From an uncultured delta proteobacterium (lineage in GTDB: Bacteria > Myxococcota_A > Bradymonadia > REDH01): DNA of 20,741 bases. Each line of letters begins with the position of its first letter. Position 1 is the first letter of the stretch. The stretch spans positions 1 to 20,741 of the forward strand of contig CAIQPA010000317.1 in NCBI GenBank assembly GCA_903873545.1, in the 5' to 3' direction. Positions 1 to 7,577 of this stretch are shown piece after piece. The notes under the pieces are model-generated. The model searched no databases and was not told the DNA's origin. It was given only the letters and a program-made list of their open reading frames with translations. The translations under genes were made by a program, and so were the position numbers.

Positions 1-1
1 C

Positions 2-3000
2 TATCTTCCGACGGGTGTCTGCGCCCCGCTCGCAGACGGAACGCCGGAGTGCACCTTCGAGACCACGCTCACCAACTGCCTTACCTCAGAGCAGCGCTGC
101 AGCGGCGGCCTGTGCGTGGATGCCGCGCCAGCTCCGTCGACGGCCGGCGCACTGGTCTTCACCGAGGTCATGGCCGCCTCCCAGGCGGGCACTGGCGACC
201 GCGGCGAGTGGTTTGAGATCGCCAACACCACCGCCGATGCGCTGGACCTTTCACGCTGCACCATCACGGATGACGGCTCCGACATCCACGACCTTGCCGG
301 CCCGCTCGTCATCGCCGCCGGCGGCAGGCTGCTCTTGGCCCGCTCGACCATCGCCATCGAGAACCACGGCATCACCCCCGACTACACCTACGCCGGCATC
401 ACCCTCGGCAACACCGCCGACGCGCTGAACCTCACCTGCGACGGAGTTCTCATCGACCGCATCGCCTGGACGGCCGGCTTCAGCGTCGCCGGCACCGCGC
501 GGCAGCTCGACCGCGACCTCATCAATGCAGATGCCAACGACCTGCTCGACAACTGGTGCGCCTCCCGCACCACCTACGGCAGCGCCGGCAAGTTCGGCTC
601 CCCCGGAGAGGCCAACGCCAGCTGCGCGCCCGTGACCTACAACATCGACTGGTGCCGCCTGCAGTTCCCCACCACCACAGAGGTCACCGAGGGCAACGAG
701 GTCACCGTCTACGGCCGCTTCTACAGCGACGGACTCACCACGCTCACGCTGGGCAACGACCCCGCGGCAGAGGTCTCGGGACAGGTCGGCTACGGCCCCA
801 TCGGCTCCGACCCCGGCGACCCGACCTGGTCATGGGTCGACGCCACGCCCAACGCCACCTGGGACAGCCTCTCCTTCTCCGAAACGGCGAACGACGAGTA
901 CCAGGCACAGCTCGCCGCACCTGCCTTCGGAGCGACCAACAGCTACGACTTTGCCTTCCGCTTCTCGGGCGATTCCCGCGCTACCTGGACCTACTGCGAC
1001 CGCCGCGCAGGCGCAGGCTCCGACGGCGCCGAGGACGGCTACCAGCCTGCAAACGCGGGCGACCTCACCGTGCTTTCGGCTGACATCTGCGTTCCCAATC
1101 CCTGCGCTGCACCACCTGCCAACCGCTGCATCGACAGCACCACCCTGCTCACCCAGCTCTCCTCCGTCTGCTCCAACAACGGCGCGGGTGGTGTTAGCTG
1201 CGACTACCCGACCACCACCACCGCCTGCGCCGCGGACGAGGCCTGCACAGACGGCGCCTGCGTCACCACCATCTTCGCCCCCGCGGCACGCGGCGACCTC
1301 TACTTTACGGAAATCATGGCAGCTTCGCGGAGCGGTACGGGCGCCGATGCCGGCGAGTGGTTCGAGCTCCGCAACGCAACCGCTGCTCCGCTCAACCTGG
1401 AAGGCTGTGAGCTGAGCGATGCCGCCGCCACCACCCACATCGTCGCCTCGACGCTGGTCGTGGGCGCGGGCCAGACCGCCCTCTTCGCCCGCAACGCAGC
1501 CGAGGTCGCACTGCTCGGCGCGACAGCTGCCTACGAGTACCGCGGCATCACCCTCAACAACACGGGCGAGTCGCTCTTCCTGCGCTGCGGAGACCTCCTC
1601 ATCGATGAGGTCACCATCACGACGGCCCAGACCGTCGTCGGAACCGCCATCCAGCTCTCCCCGGCCCGTGTTGGGGCCGACGCGAACGACAGCGCGACCA
1701 ACTGGTGCCTGGCCACGACCGCTGTGCCGAGCTCCACGCTCCTCGCCACACCCGGCACAGGCAACGCCCTCTGCGGCAACGAGCCGCTCACCATCGGCTG
1801 GTGCCGTCTGCAGTGGCCGCTCGACCCGACGGTCGCAGCCGGCACCTCCTTCAACACCTACGGCCGCCTCTACATCGCTGGCCTGACCGACCGCACGAGC
1901 GGCAACGATCCAGATGCCCGGATCACCGCGCAAGCCGGATTCGGAGACCCCGGAACGCTGCCCGACACCGCCTCTTGGAGCTGGACGAGCGCCACCCCCG
2001 AAGCCTCCTACCCGGGCCCCAACGCCGAGTCGGCAAACGACGAGTACAGCACCTCGCTTACCATCCCCGCCGACCGCGCCTCGAACGCCGACTTTGCCTT
2101 CCGCTTCTCGGGCGACGGTGGCACCACCTGGACCTACTGCGACCGCAACGCCGGCCCCGGCGCCGACGGCGCAGAGGGCGGCTTCCAGCCCTCCAACGCC
2201 GGTCACGCGACCGTCACCGGAGCCTGTGCACCCAACCCCTGCCTGAGCGTCCCCGCCGACAGCTGCGCAGACGGCACCACCGTGCGCAACTACAGCCCGA
2301 CCGGCACCTGCTCTCTCCTCTCGGGCAGCGCCAGCTGCGACTACGCCTACCTCGACACCGCCTGTGGCTCGGGCCTGGTCTGCCTCGCCGGCGCCTGCGC
2401 CCTACCGCCCCCGGCCATCGCTGCGGGCGAAGTTGTCTTCACCGAGCTGCTCGCACGCGGCTCCCAAATCCCCGACAACGCAGCAGACGACCTCGATGAG
2501 TTCATCGAACTCTACAACACCACCAGCCGCTCCATCGACCTCGCCGGCTGCACGCTCGATGCCACCGGCGCCTCATCGGGCCTCGCACGCTTCACGCTAC
2601 CCGCAGGCACCGTTCTGCCGGCCGCAAGCTATCGCGCCCTCTTCCGCGCAAGCGCCACCGCGACGCGCCCTTCGGGCAGCCTCCCGATCGTAGGCCTCTC
2701 GCTGCCCGACGATGTCACCACGCTCGCGCTCACCTGCACCGCAACGCTCATCGATAGCGCCACCATCCCTGCCTCGCTCGTCTGGGCAGGCGTCGCAGCC
2801 CAGCTCGATCCCACGCGGCTCAACCTCGCCGCCTCCGACAGCGCCGCCGACTGGTGCGCCGCCTCCACCGGCCTCGGCTCTCAGCTGCTCGGCACGCCCG
2901 GCGCCGTAGGCGGCTCCTGCCCCACCGGCACCATTACAGGCGGCCAGTGGTGCAGGCTTCAGTATCCAACAGACATCGATACCCTCGCCGGCACCCCGAT

Positions 3001-3373
3001 CGCCCTCTACGGCCGGCTCTACCTCGACGGCATCTCCACCCGCTCCGATGCGGTCAACCCCGACCCGCGCCTCCGCCTGCGCTGGGGCTTCGGCCCCGCA
3101 GGATCCGACCCCGCCGCCGGTGGCTGGACCTGGAAAGCCGCCGTCCCGAACGCCTTCTGGAACGCAGCCACCGCAGGCGAACCCAACAACGACGAGTACT
3201 GGGTCGAGAGCTCCATGCCCGCCGCCTCCGGCTCGCCCTACGCCCACGCCTTCAGCATGAGCCGCGATGCCGGCGCCACCTGGATCTATTGCGACCGCAA
3301 CGCCGGTGGCACCTCCGATGGATATGCCGACGGCTACCAGACCGCCAACGCCGGTTCGCTCCTCGTGCGATAA
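2..3373 (+). CDS. Lamin-tail-domain repeat protein, secreted or surface (5' end missing)
   Basis: The reading frame is open from base 2, so the start lies outside the window; 1123 residues are visible, ending in TAA. The protein repeats a three-part unit. Part A (about 165 residues) resembles a lamin-tail domain, with the opening pattern FTE[IV]MAAS followed by GEWFE[IL] and N. Part B (about 140 residues) begins WCRLQ, contains YGR and NDEY, and ends TW.YCDR.AG...DG....Q..NAG. Part C (about 55 residues) is Cys-rich, beginning NPC and ending C..GAC. The visible order is C(end)-A-B-C-A-B-C-A-B. The even spacing of cysteines suggests disulfides, hence export. Lamin-tail domains occur in bacterial secreted proteins, often beside nuclease or phosphatase domains, but no catalytic domain is visible here. 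The function is unknown; adhesion or a surface-layer role is a guess. The internal ATG at base 116 is not the true start, because the Cys-rich module continues upstream in the same frame. Confidence 0.85.
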   Translation, partial: YLPTGVCAPLADGTPECTFETTLTNCLTSEQRCSGGLCVDAAPAPSTAGALVFTEVMAASQAGTGDRGEWFEIANTTADALDLSRCTITDDGSDIHDLAGPLVIAAGGRLLLARSTIAIENHGITPDYTYAGITLGNTADALNLTCDGVLIDRIAWTAGFSVAGTARQLDRDLINADANDLLDNWCASRTTYGSAGKFGSPGEANASCAPVTYNIDWCRLQFPTTTEVTEGNEVTVYGRFYSDGLTTLTLGNDPAAEVSGQVGYGPIGSDPGDPTWSWVDATPNATWDSLSFSETANDEYQAQLAAPAFGATNSYDFAFRFSGDSRATWTYCDRRAGAGSDGAEDGYQPANAGDLTVLSADICVPNPCAAPPANRCIDSTTLLTQLSSVCSNNGAGGVSCDYPTTTTACAADEACTDGACVTTIFAPAARGDLYFTEIMAASRSGTGADAGEWFELRNATAAPLNLEGCELSDAAATTHIVASTLVVGAGQTALFARNAAEVALLGATAAYEYRGITLNNTGESLFLRCGDLLIDEVTITTAQTVVGTAIQLSPARVGADANDSATNWCLATTAVPSSTLLATPGTGNALCGNEPLTIGWCRLQWPLDPTVAAGTSFNTYGRLYIAGLTDRTSGNDPDARITAQAGFGDPGTLPDTASWSWTSATPEASYPGPNAESANDEYSTSLTIPADRASNADFAFRFSGDGGTTWTYCDRNAGPGADGAEGGFQPSNAGHATVTGACAPNPCLSVPADSCADGTTVRNYSPTGTCSLLSGSASCDYAYLDTACGSGLVCLAGACALPPPAIAAGEVVFTELLARGSQIPDNAADDLDEFIELYNTTSRSIDLAGCTLDATGASSGLARFTLPAGTVLPAASYRALFRASATATRPSGSLPIVGLSLPDDVTTLALTCTATLIDSATIPASLVWAGVAAQLDPTRLNLAASDSAADWCAASTGLGSQLLGTPGAVGGSCPTGTITGGQWCRLQYPTDIDTLAGTPIALYGRLYLDGISTRSDAVNPDPRLRLRWGFGPAGSDPAAGGWTWKAAVPNAFWNAATAGEPNNDEYWVESSMPAASGSPYAHAFSMSRDAGATWIYCDRNAGGTSDGYADGYQTANAGSLLVR
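134..1267 (+). repeat. Coding repeat unit 1 (lamin-tail + WCRLQ + Cys-rich modules)
   Basis: This is the first complete A-B-C unit of the large repeat protein: lamin-tail part about 134-631, WCRLQ part about 638-1069, Cys-rich part about 1085-1267. It is similar to the next unit at protein level, with shared blocks WCRLQ, NDEY, DFAFRFSGD and TW.YCDR. Boundaries were placed by eye. Confidence 0.75.
1277..2403 (+). repeat. Coding repeat unit 2 (lamin-tail + WCRLQ + Cys-rich modules)
   Basis: This is the second complete unit, starting with the lamin-tail pattern FTEIMAAS. The WCRLQ part begins near 1786 and the Cys-rich part near 2224. It is the closest match to unit 1, which suggests duplication within the gene. 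Confidence 0.75.
2410..3370 (+). repeat. Coding repeat unit 3 (lamin-tail + WCRLQ modules, no Cys-rich part)
   Basis: This is the last unit. Its lamin-tail part is more divergent, with an insertion (FTELLARGSQIPDNAADDLDEFIELYN). The WCRLQ part begins near 2940 and runs to the C-terminus. The Cys-rich part is absent, so those modules act as spacers between units rather than as a cap. Confidence 0.7.
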
Positions 3374-3541
3374 ACCCGCAGGCAGCCGACGCCGCTGCAT
3401 GCCTCACAGGCGGAGGTCTCAAGCTGGAGGCCGCCCTTGAACAGCCCGTGCTCCCACAGTCGGCGCTTAGGCATCAACGGAAACCGCTCCTGTCTCGCCT
3501 GGCTGCGCCATGGCGGAGCTCCCAGCCTTCGTGACAATTCG

Positions 3542-3570
3542 GAGACATCGCAACCGACTGATGCTACCTT
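3542..3570 (+). promoter_or_regulatory. Candidate promoter for the PHP-domain lipoprotein gene
   Basis: GAGACA, a 17-base spacer and TACCTT lie in the 241-base gap (3374-3614) between the repeat protein and the lipoprotein gene. The match to a sigma-70 consensus is partial. Apart from a short palindrome (CGCCATGGCG) near 3506, I see nothing else in this gap and no convincing terminator. Confidence 0.3.
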
Positions 3571-3614
3571 CGTCGCTTCGGTGACTCCCTCCCTTGTACC
3601 CAGCAGCGGCACCC

Positions 3615-5135
3615 ATGCGCAGGTTCCTTCAGCACCCCCTCCTCCTCGCGTCACTGCTCGCCCTCAGCCTCGTTGGCTGCACCTCCAACAAGACCACCGC
3701 GGCCGCCAACGACACCGCCGCCGAAGGCTCCGCCACGCTCGACACAGGCTCCGGCGAAGGGAGCGGCTCCGCCGATACCGGCAGCAGCGGCAGCGCAGAC
3801 GACACCACCGCAGAGGCAGACACCACGGCCCCCGTCTACGAGCGGCAGTACCCGCTCACAGAGACCTTCCCTGCCCCCGCGGGCAAGGTCTGGCGCCGCT
3901 CCATCGTCCACCTCCACTCCACCCACTCGCACGACGCCTGCGACGGCGACCCGCGCGTCGATGGAGAGGTGAACGCTCCATGCCTCGCCAGCCTGCGCGC
4001 AGCGCTCTGCAAGACCCGCATCGACATCGCCAACCTCACCGACCACCCCGATCTCTTCGCAGAGACCCCCTGGCCCGATGTGCTCCTCTTCGACCCAGCC
4101 ACCGACGAGCTCGTGACCGACGCCGACGGCCGCCGCTACAACCAGATGCGCTGCCCGGACGGCTTCGTCGTCACCATCACCGCCGGCATGGAGTCGGCGC
4201 TCATGCCCATCCAGTTCCGCGGCCCCCTCTCCACAGACGTCGCAGAGAACCAGACACTGCTCAGCGGCAGCGACGGCGTCGCCATGACCCGCTTCCGTGA
4301 CGCTGGCGCCCTCGCCTGGGTCGCCCACACCGAGTCCAAGACGCTCGAAGAGCTCGATGAGCTCAACGTCGGAGGCCTCGAAATCTACAACCTCCACGCC
4401 AACATCGACCCCGACATCCGCCCCCTCCTCGGCCTCGACCCCTTCGGCTTTGCGGGCTCCGTCTTCCCCTTCATCGGCGGCGGAACCCGCGCAAACCCCG
4501 ACTTCGCCCTCCTCGGCTTCCTCGCCCCCAACCAGAACGCGCTCGACAAGTGGGCCACCGTCAACATGACCCGCCTCGTCGTCGGCACCGGCGGCACCGA
4601 TGCGCACGAGAACACGCTCCCGCAGATTGCCTCAGACGGTGAGCGAATGGACAGCTACCGCCGCATGATCGGCTGGTTCGCAAACTACGTCTTGGCAGAT
4701 AACGACTCCTTCGGCGCCTACCGCACCGCGCTCGCCACAGGCCGCAGCTTCGTAGGATTCGACACGCTCGGCAGCCCCGCCGGCTTCGATGCCGCCGCCT
4801 TCGACGCCGCAGGCACCCGCTATGAGATGGGGGGCTCCTTCCTCCCAACCGAGGGCGCCTACATCCAGGCAACGGTGCCGCAGATCAGCACGCCCGAAGG
4901 CGGCAATGCCACCATCCGCACCCTCCTCTTCCGCTCGACAGGGACCACCTGGGAACAGGTCGCAGAGAGCGGAACCGGCGAGACGCGCTTCCCCATCACG
5001 ACCCCGGGCATCTACCGCGTGGAGGTCCGGCTCACACCGTCCCACCTCCTCCCCTTCCTCGAGCGGCTCGGCCGCCTCGCGAACAACGAACTGCCCTGGA
5101 TTTACGGCAACCCCTTCCGGCTCGTCGCCCCCTAG
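3615..5135 (+). CDS. PHP-domain lipoprotein (putative metal-dependent phosphoesterase)
   Basis: This 506-residue protein starts with a lipoprotein signal: MRR, a hydrophobic stretch, then the lipobox LVGC with Cys22. A Thr/Ser/Gly/Asp-rich linker of about 50 residues follows. The rest carries a full set of PHP-type metal ligands: HLH (H99, H101) followed by H104 and H106, D143-H144 in LTDH, E193 in GMES, H238 in AHTE, and D329/H331 in GGTDAH. PHP enzymes hydrolyse phosphoesters at a three-metal site; the substrate here is unknown. The protein would be anchored to a membrane on the outer side of the cytoplasm. I chose ATG 3615 because it gives a clean signal peptide; an in-frame TTG at 3594 would add MYPAAAP. 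No strong ribosome binding site is visible. Its stop codon is 3 bases from that of the convergent HD-GYP gene. Confidence 0.85.
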   Translation: MRRFLQHPLLLASLLALSLVGCTSNKTTAAANDTAAEGSATLDTGSGEGSGSADTGSSGSADDTTAEADTTAPVYERQYPLTETFPAPAGKVWRRSIVHLHSTHSHDACDGDPRVDGEVNAPCLASLRAALCKTRIDIANLTDHPDLFAETPWPDVLLFDPATDELVTDADGRRYNQMRCPDGFVVTITAGMESALMPIQFRGPLSTDVAENQTLLSGSDGVAMTRFRDAGALAWVAHTESKTLEELDELNVGGLEIYNLHANIDPDIRPLLGLDPFGFAGSVFPFIGGGTRANPDFALLGFLAPNQNALDKWATVNMTRLVVGTGGTDAHENTLPQIASDGERMDSYRRMIGWFANYVLADNDSFGAYRTALATGRSFVGFDTLGSPAGFDAAAFDAAGTRYEMGGSFLPTEGAYIQATVPQISTPEGGNATIRTLLFRSTGTTWEQVAESGTGETRFPITTPGIYRVEVRLTPSHLLPFLERLGRLANNELPWIYGNPFRLVAP

Positions 5136-5138
5136 CTC

Positions 5139-6209
5139 TCACGCATCTTTGATGAACGCAGCGATCTGACGGAGCTCCGGCTCCGCACGAACCGCTGCCT
5201 CCACAAGCCGAGGGTCGAAGGCAGAGCCGGCCTCGCTGCGAAGCTGCGAGATTGCCTCCTCCCACCCCAGACGAGCTCGGTAACTCCTGTGCGCCGTCAT
5301 CGCGTCGAGCGCATCGGCGATTGCAGCAACCCGGCCCTCCAGCGGAATCGCCTCGCCCTGCAACCCGTGCGGATAGCCGCGCCCATCCCACCGCTCATGA
5401 TGCGACCGCGCCATGCGAACCGCCGAGTCATCGACGAGCGCACCGCCACGCGCGAGCAGCCTGGCACCAGCCTCGCAGTGACCACGCATCTGCGTAATCT
5501 CTGCGTCCGACCAGACCCCGCCTTTCGACCGCAGCGCACCGACCATCTCGATCATCCCAACATCGTGCCACGGTGAAGCCCTGCGAATCCCCTCAACCTC
5601 CGTCGGTGTGCAGCCGGCAGAAGCTGCGATGGTGACAGCATACCGTGCGAACCGATCGCCATGCATCGAGCCGCTCTCCACGCCCCCCTCTAAGCCACTG
5701 GCCACAGAGAGTGCGTGCGCCTCATAGACTGTCCGCTGCGACGCCATCTCGCTTACCAGCAGCTCCTCCTTGTTGCGCGACGCAAACCACTGGCCCGTAC
5801 CCGTTGCGCCGCCGCTCCGAAGAGCCGACCGCAGCCCGCGCATCTCCGACGACTTCCGCATCGCGATCTCGACGGTGCAGATGAGCAGCGACGGCTCGAA
5901 CGGCTTGATGACCAAGCCGTGGATCCCGCCGCGAACAAGCTGCTCCAGCACCTCCAACTCGCTCTCCGCTGTCATCATCACCACAGGCGGCGCATCGAGG
6001 TCGTCGCGAAGCGCCGCAACCAGCACATCGCCGTCCTGCCCCTTCATGCGCAGGTCGCTCACCACCACATCAAGCAGGTTCGAGCCGATGAAGGCCAGAG
6101 CACCCGCCACGTCACTGCGAACGGTCACCGCATGACCTCTGCGACGCAGCAGCAGCGCCACCAGATCTGCGACCAGCGTATCGTTGTCGACGACCAGTAT
6201 CCTACCCAC
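5139..6209 (-). CDS. Response regulator with HD-GYP domain (putative cyclic-di-GMP phosphodiesterase)
   Basis: This 356-residue protein has an N-terminal receiver (about 1-120) and a C-terminal HD-GYP domain (about 160-340). The receiver has its acid residues (VVDND), phosphoacceptor D52, T80 and K102. The HD-GYP domain keeps H183, the HD pair H215-D216, H244, H270-H271, the signature DGRGYP (275-280) and ADALDAMT. The lysine that normally follows in HDIGK is methionine (M219), and the usual downstream IPD is changed. HD-GYP proteins such as RpfG degrade cyclic di-GMP after phosphorylation of the receiver. The GTG start is chosen because the receiver begins there and AAGGGAG sits 8 bases upstream; an in-frame ATG at 6305 would add 32 residues with no domain. 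The gene is divergent from the receiver-kinase gene, so they may share control. Activity is uncertain because of the substitution. Confidence 0.88.
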   Translation of the reverse strand: MGRILVVDNDTLVADLVALLLRRRGHAVTVRSDVAGALAFIGSNLLDVVVSDLRMKGQDGDVLVAALRDDLDAPPVVMMTAESELEVLEQLVRGGIHGLVIKPFEPSLLICTVEIAMRKSSEMRGLRSALRSGGATGTGQWFASRNKEELLVSEMASQRTVYEAHALSVASGLEGGVESGSMHGDRFARYAVTIAASAGCTPTEVEGIRRASPWHDVGMIEMVGALRSKGGVWSDAEITQMRGHCEAGARLLARGGALVDDSAVRMARSHHERWDGRGYPHGLQGEAIPLEGRVAAIADALDAMTAHRSYRARLGWEEAISQLRSEAGSAFDPRLVEAAVRAEPELRQIAAFIKDA

Positions 6210-6217
6210 GCCTGCCG

Positions 6218-6224
6218 CTCCCTT
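6218..6224 (-). promoter_or_regulatory. Ribosome binding site that fixes the GTG start of the HD-GYP gene
   Basis: AAGGGAG on the minus strand lies 8 bases before GTG (6209-6207). It supports this start over the upstream ATG at 6305. Confidence 0.6.
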
Positions 6225-6339
6225 GCTCGCACAACCGCGTCTCGAAGGCGCCAATCGTACCACCAGATTTCCGATCGGCCAAACTCGGAACACGCTCGTT
6301 GACACCCCAGCGTTTTTGTCGCAAGTCGCGGGTGTTAAG

Positions 6340-6354
6340 AACTTGGGAGCCCCT
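6340..6354 (+). promoter_or_regulatory. Shared 15-base element, copy 1
   Basis: AACTTGGGAGCCCCT ends 2 bases before the ATG at 6357 and overlaps the ribosome binding site (GGGAG). It differs at only two adjacent positions from the copy at 8771-8785. Its core is GGG-AG-CCC, while the other copy has GGG-CT-CCC, so the 8-base cores are exact reverse complements of each other. It may be an operator or a coincidence. Confidence 0.35.
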
Positions 6355-6356
6355 TC

Positions 6357-7577
6357 ATGCTCGACACCACCTCACTCCACGCTTCGATGCGTGATCTCGG
6401 TCTCGAACCGGTGATCTGCAGGCGGGTGCTGATCGTGGATGACGAGCCTGCACTCGTCGAAACCCTCGAAGGGCTCCTCGAGGACCACTTCGACGTCATC
6501 ACCGCCTCTGGAGGCCGAGACGCGCTCCGGCAGCTCGAAGCAGGTGATATCGTCGACGTGATTGTCACAGACCAGCGCATGCCCGGCATGCTCGGTGTCG
6601 ACTTCCTCGAGGAGGCCTCCAAGCGGCTCCCCGACACCATCCGCATGGTCGTCACCGCCTACGCCGACGTAGAACCCATCATCGACGCCATCAACCGCGG
6701 TGCGGCCTACCGCTTTCTCTCCAAGCCCTACAACGCCGATGAGCTCCGGGCAGCCATCACAGAAGGCATGCAGCTCAAGGCCGCACGCACCTCCCTCGGC
6801 CACCTCATGGCCGCCCTGGAGACCCGCCGCAACGACATCGAGACCGCGCTCGATGAGCTCCGCGCAGCCCAAGACCAGCTTGTCGCCGCAGAGCGACTCA
6901 CCACCTTGGGCAAGATGACCGCCGGCATCGCGCACGACATCCGCAACCAGCTCGCAGGCATGCGCGTCATGCTCTCGCTGCTTCAAGGTTCAGGCGCTGA
7001 GTCGGTGCTCCGCGAACCCACAAAACGGGCCGTTGCCTCGCTCGACCACCTCTCCAAACTCGTCACCGAGGCACAGGAATTCGCCAGGGCCGACAGCGGC
7101 GCGCTACAGCGCCTCCGCGTCGATCCGCGCGAACTCATCGCAGACACACTCGTCCTCTGGCGCGCGGAAAACACTGCCGCAACCGAGGTGGAGGTCGAAC
7201 TCGACGAGAGCCTCACCTGGCTCACCGTCGACCCGCTCCGCGTCACCCAGGGGCTCCTCGTCCTGCTCCGCAACGCCGCACGCGCCTCGCGACACGATGC
7301 CACCGTCGCGCTCCGTGTCGCCCGCAGCGGGGCCGCGCATCACGGCGTCACCCTCTCGGTCATCGACCGCGGCGAAGGCATGGATGAAGATACCCTCGCA
7401 CGTGCATCCGAGCCCTTCTTCTCCGCCTTCGACCCGCCCTCGCTCGGACTCGGACTCGAAGTCGCGCGGCTCGTCGCCACCTCGCACGGGGGCAGCCTCG
7501 AGCTCGTCTCCTCGCCCGGCCTCGGCACCACCGCCTCGCTCCTCCTCGCCGATGCCGACGGAGGAACCCATGGGTAG
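6357..7577 (+). CDS. Response regulator-histidine kinase (receiver + HisKA + HATPase), PhcQ-like layout
   Basis: This 406-residue soluble protein has an N-terminal receiver (about 22-140) with D28-D29, phosphoacceptor D72, T100 and K123. A helical linker (about 145-180) leads to a HisKA dimerisation helix with phosphoacceptor H193 in AHDIRNQ. The HATPase domain (about 285-400) has N306, DRGEG (337-341), EPFF and GLGLE. All key residues of both modules appear intact. It has no membrane segment, so it must receive its signal through phosphotransfer or a partner. A receiver followed by a kinase domain is the layout of PhcR/PhcQ-type proteins in the Ralstonia phc cluster. GGGAG lies 7 bases before the ATG. 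The last 8 bases overlap the next gene, indicating co-translation. Kinase identity is firm; the Phc relationship is inferred from context. Confidence 0.88.
   Translation: MLDTTSLHASMRDLGLEPVICRRVLIVDDEPALVETLEGLLEDHFDVITASGGRDALRQLEAGDIVDVIVTDQRMPGMLGVDFLEEASKRLPDTIRMVVTAYADVEPIIDAINRGAAYRFLSKPYNADELRAAITEGMQLKAARTSLGHLMAALETRRNDIETALDELRAAQDQLVAAERLTTLGKMTAGIAHDIRNQLAGMRVMLSLLQGSGAESVLREPTKRAVASLDHLSKLVTEAQEFARADSGALQRLRVDPRELIADTLVLWRAENTAATEVEVELDESLTWLTVDPLRVTQGLLVLLRNAARASRHDATVALRVARSGAAHHGVTLSVIDRGEGMDEDTLARASEPFFSAFDPPSLGLGLEVARLVATSHGGSLELVSSPGLGTTASLLLADADGGTHG
7560..7564 (+). promoter_or_regulatory. Ribosome binding site inside the preceding gene, fixing ATG 7570
   Basis: GGAGG lies 5 bases before ATG 7570, within the last codons of the receiver-kinase gene. 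It sets the start of the overlapping kinase-like gene, whose frame is open far upstream (ORF from 7033). Confidence 0.65.

Larger units (their letters stand above)
6210..6356. promoter_or_regulatory. Divergent intergenic region between the HD-GYP and receiver-kinase genes
   Basis: These 147 bases separate two divergent signalling genes and must hold both promoters. On the + strand a perfect TTGACA lies at 6299-6304, but the bases 16-18 positions downstream match a -10 box poorly. A 15-base element shared with the gap before the methyltransferase gene lies at 6340-6354. The assignment of promoters is weak; the regulatory role of the region is inferred from gene orientation. Confidence 0.45.

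Noticed and set aside
3499..3524. Imperfect palindrome around CGCCATGGCG in the gap after the repeat protein
   Set aside because: The perfect part is only 10 bases, with no loop and no T-run, so it is neither a convincing terminator nor a clear operator.
3594..3614. Upstream TTG start for the PHP lipoprotein
   Set aside because: It would place seven extra residues (MYPAAAP) before a textbook lipoprotein signal peptide; ATG 3615 fits better.
3334..3654. 106-codon minus-strand frame spanning the gap after the repeat protein
   Set aside because: It overlaps the ends of two real genes, has no ribosome binding site that I can see, and its product resembles no family I know.
6210..6305. Upstream ATG start (6305) for the HD-GYP protein
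   Set aside because: The added 32 residues carry no domain, while GTG 6209 has AAGGGAG 8 bases upstream and begins right at the receiver.
7033..7569. Longer version of the degenerate kinase gene starting at 7033
   Set aside because: It would overlap the intact receiver-kinase gene over 500 bases with low-complexity translation; ATG 7570 has GGAGG at ideal spacing.
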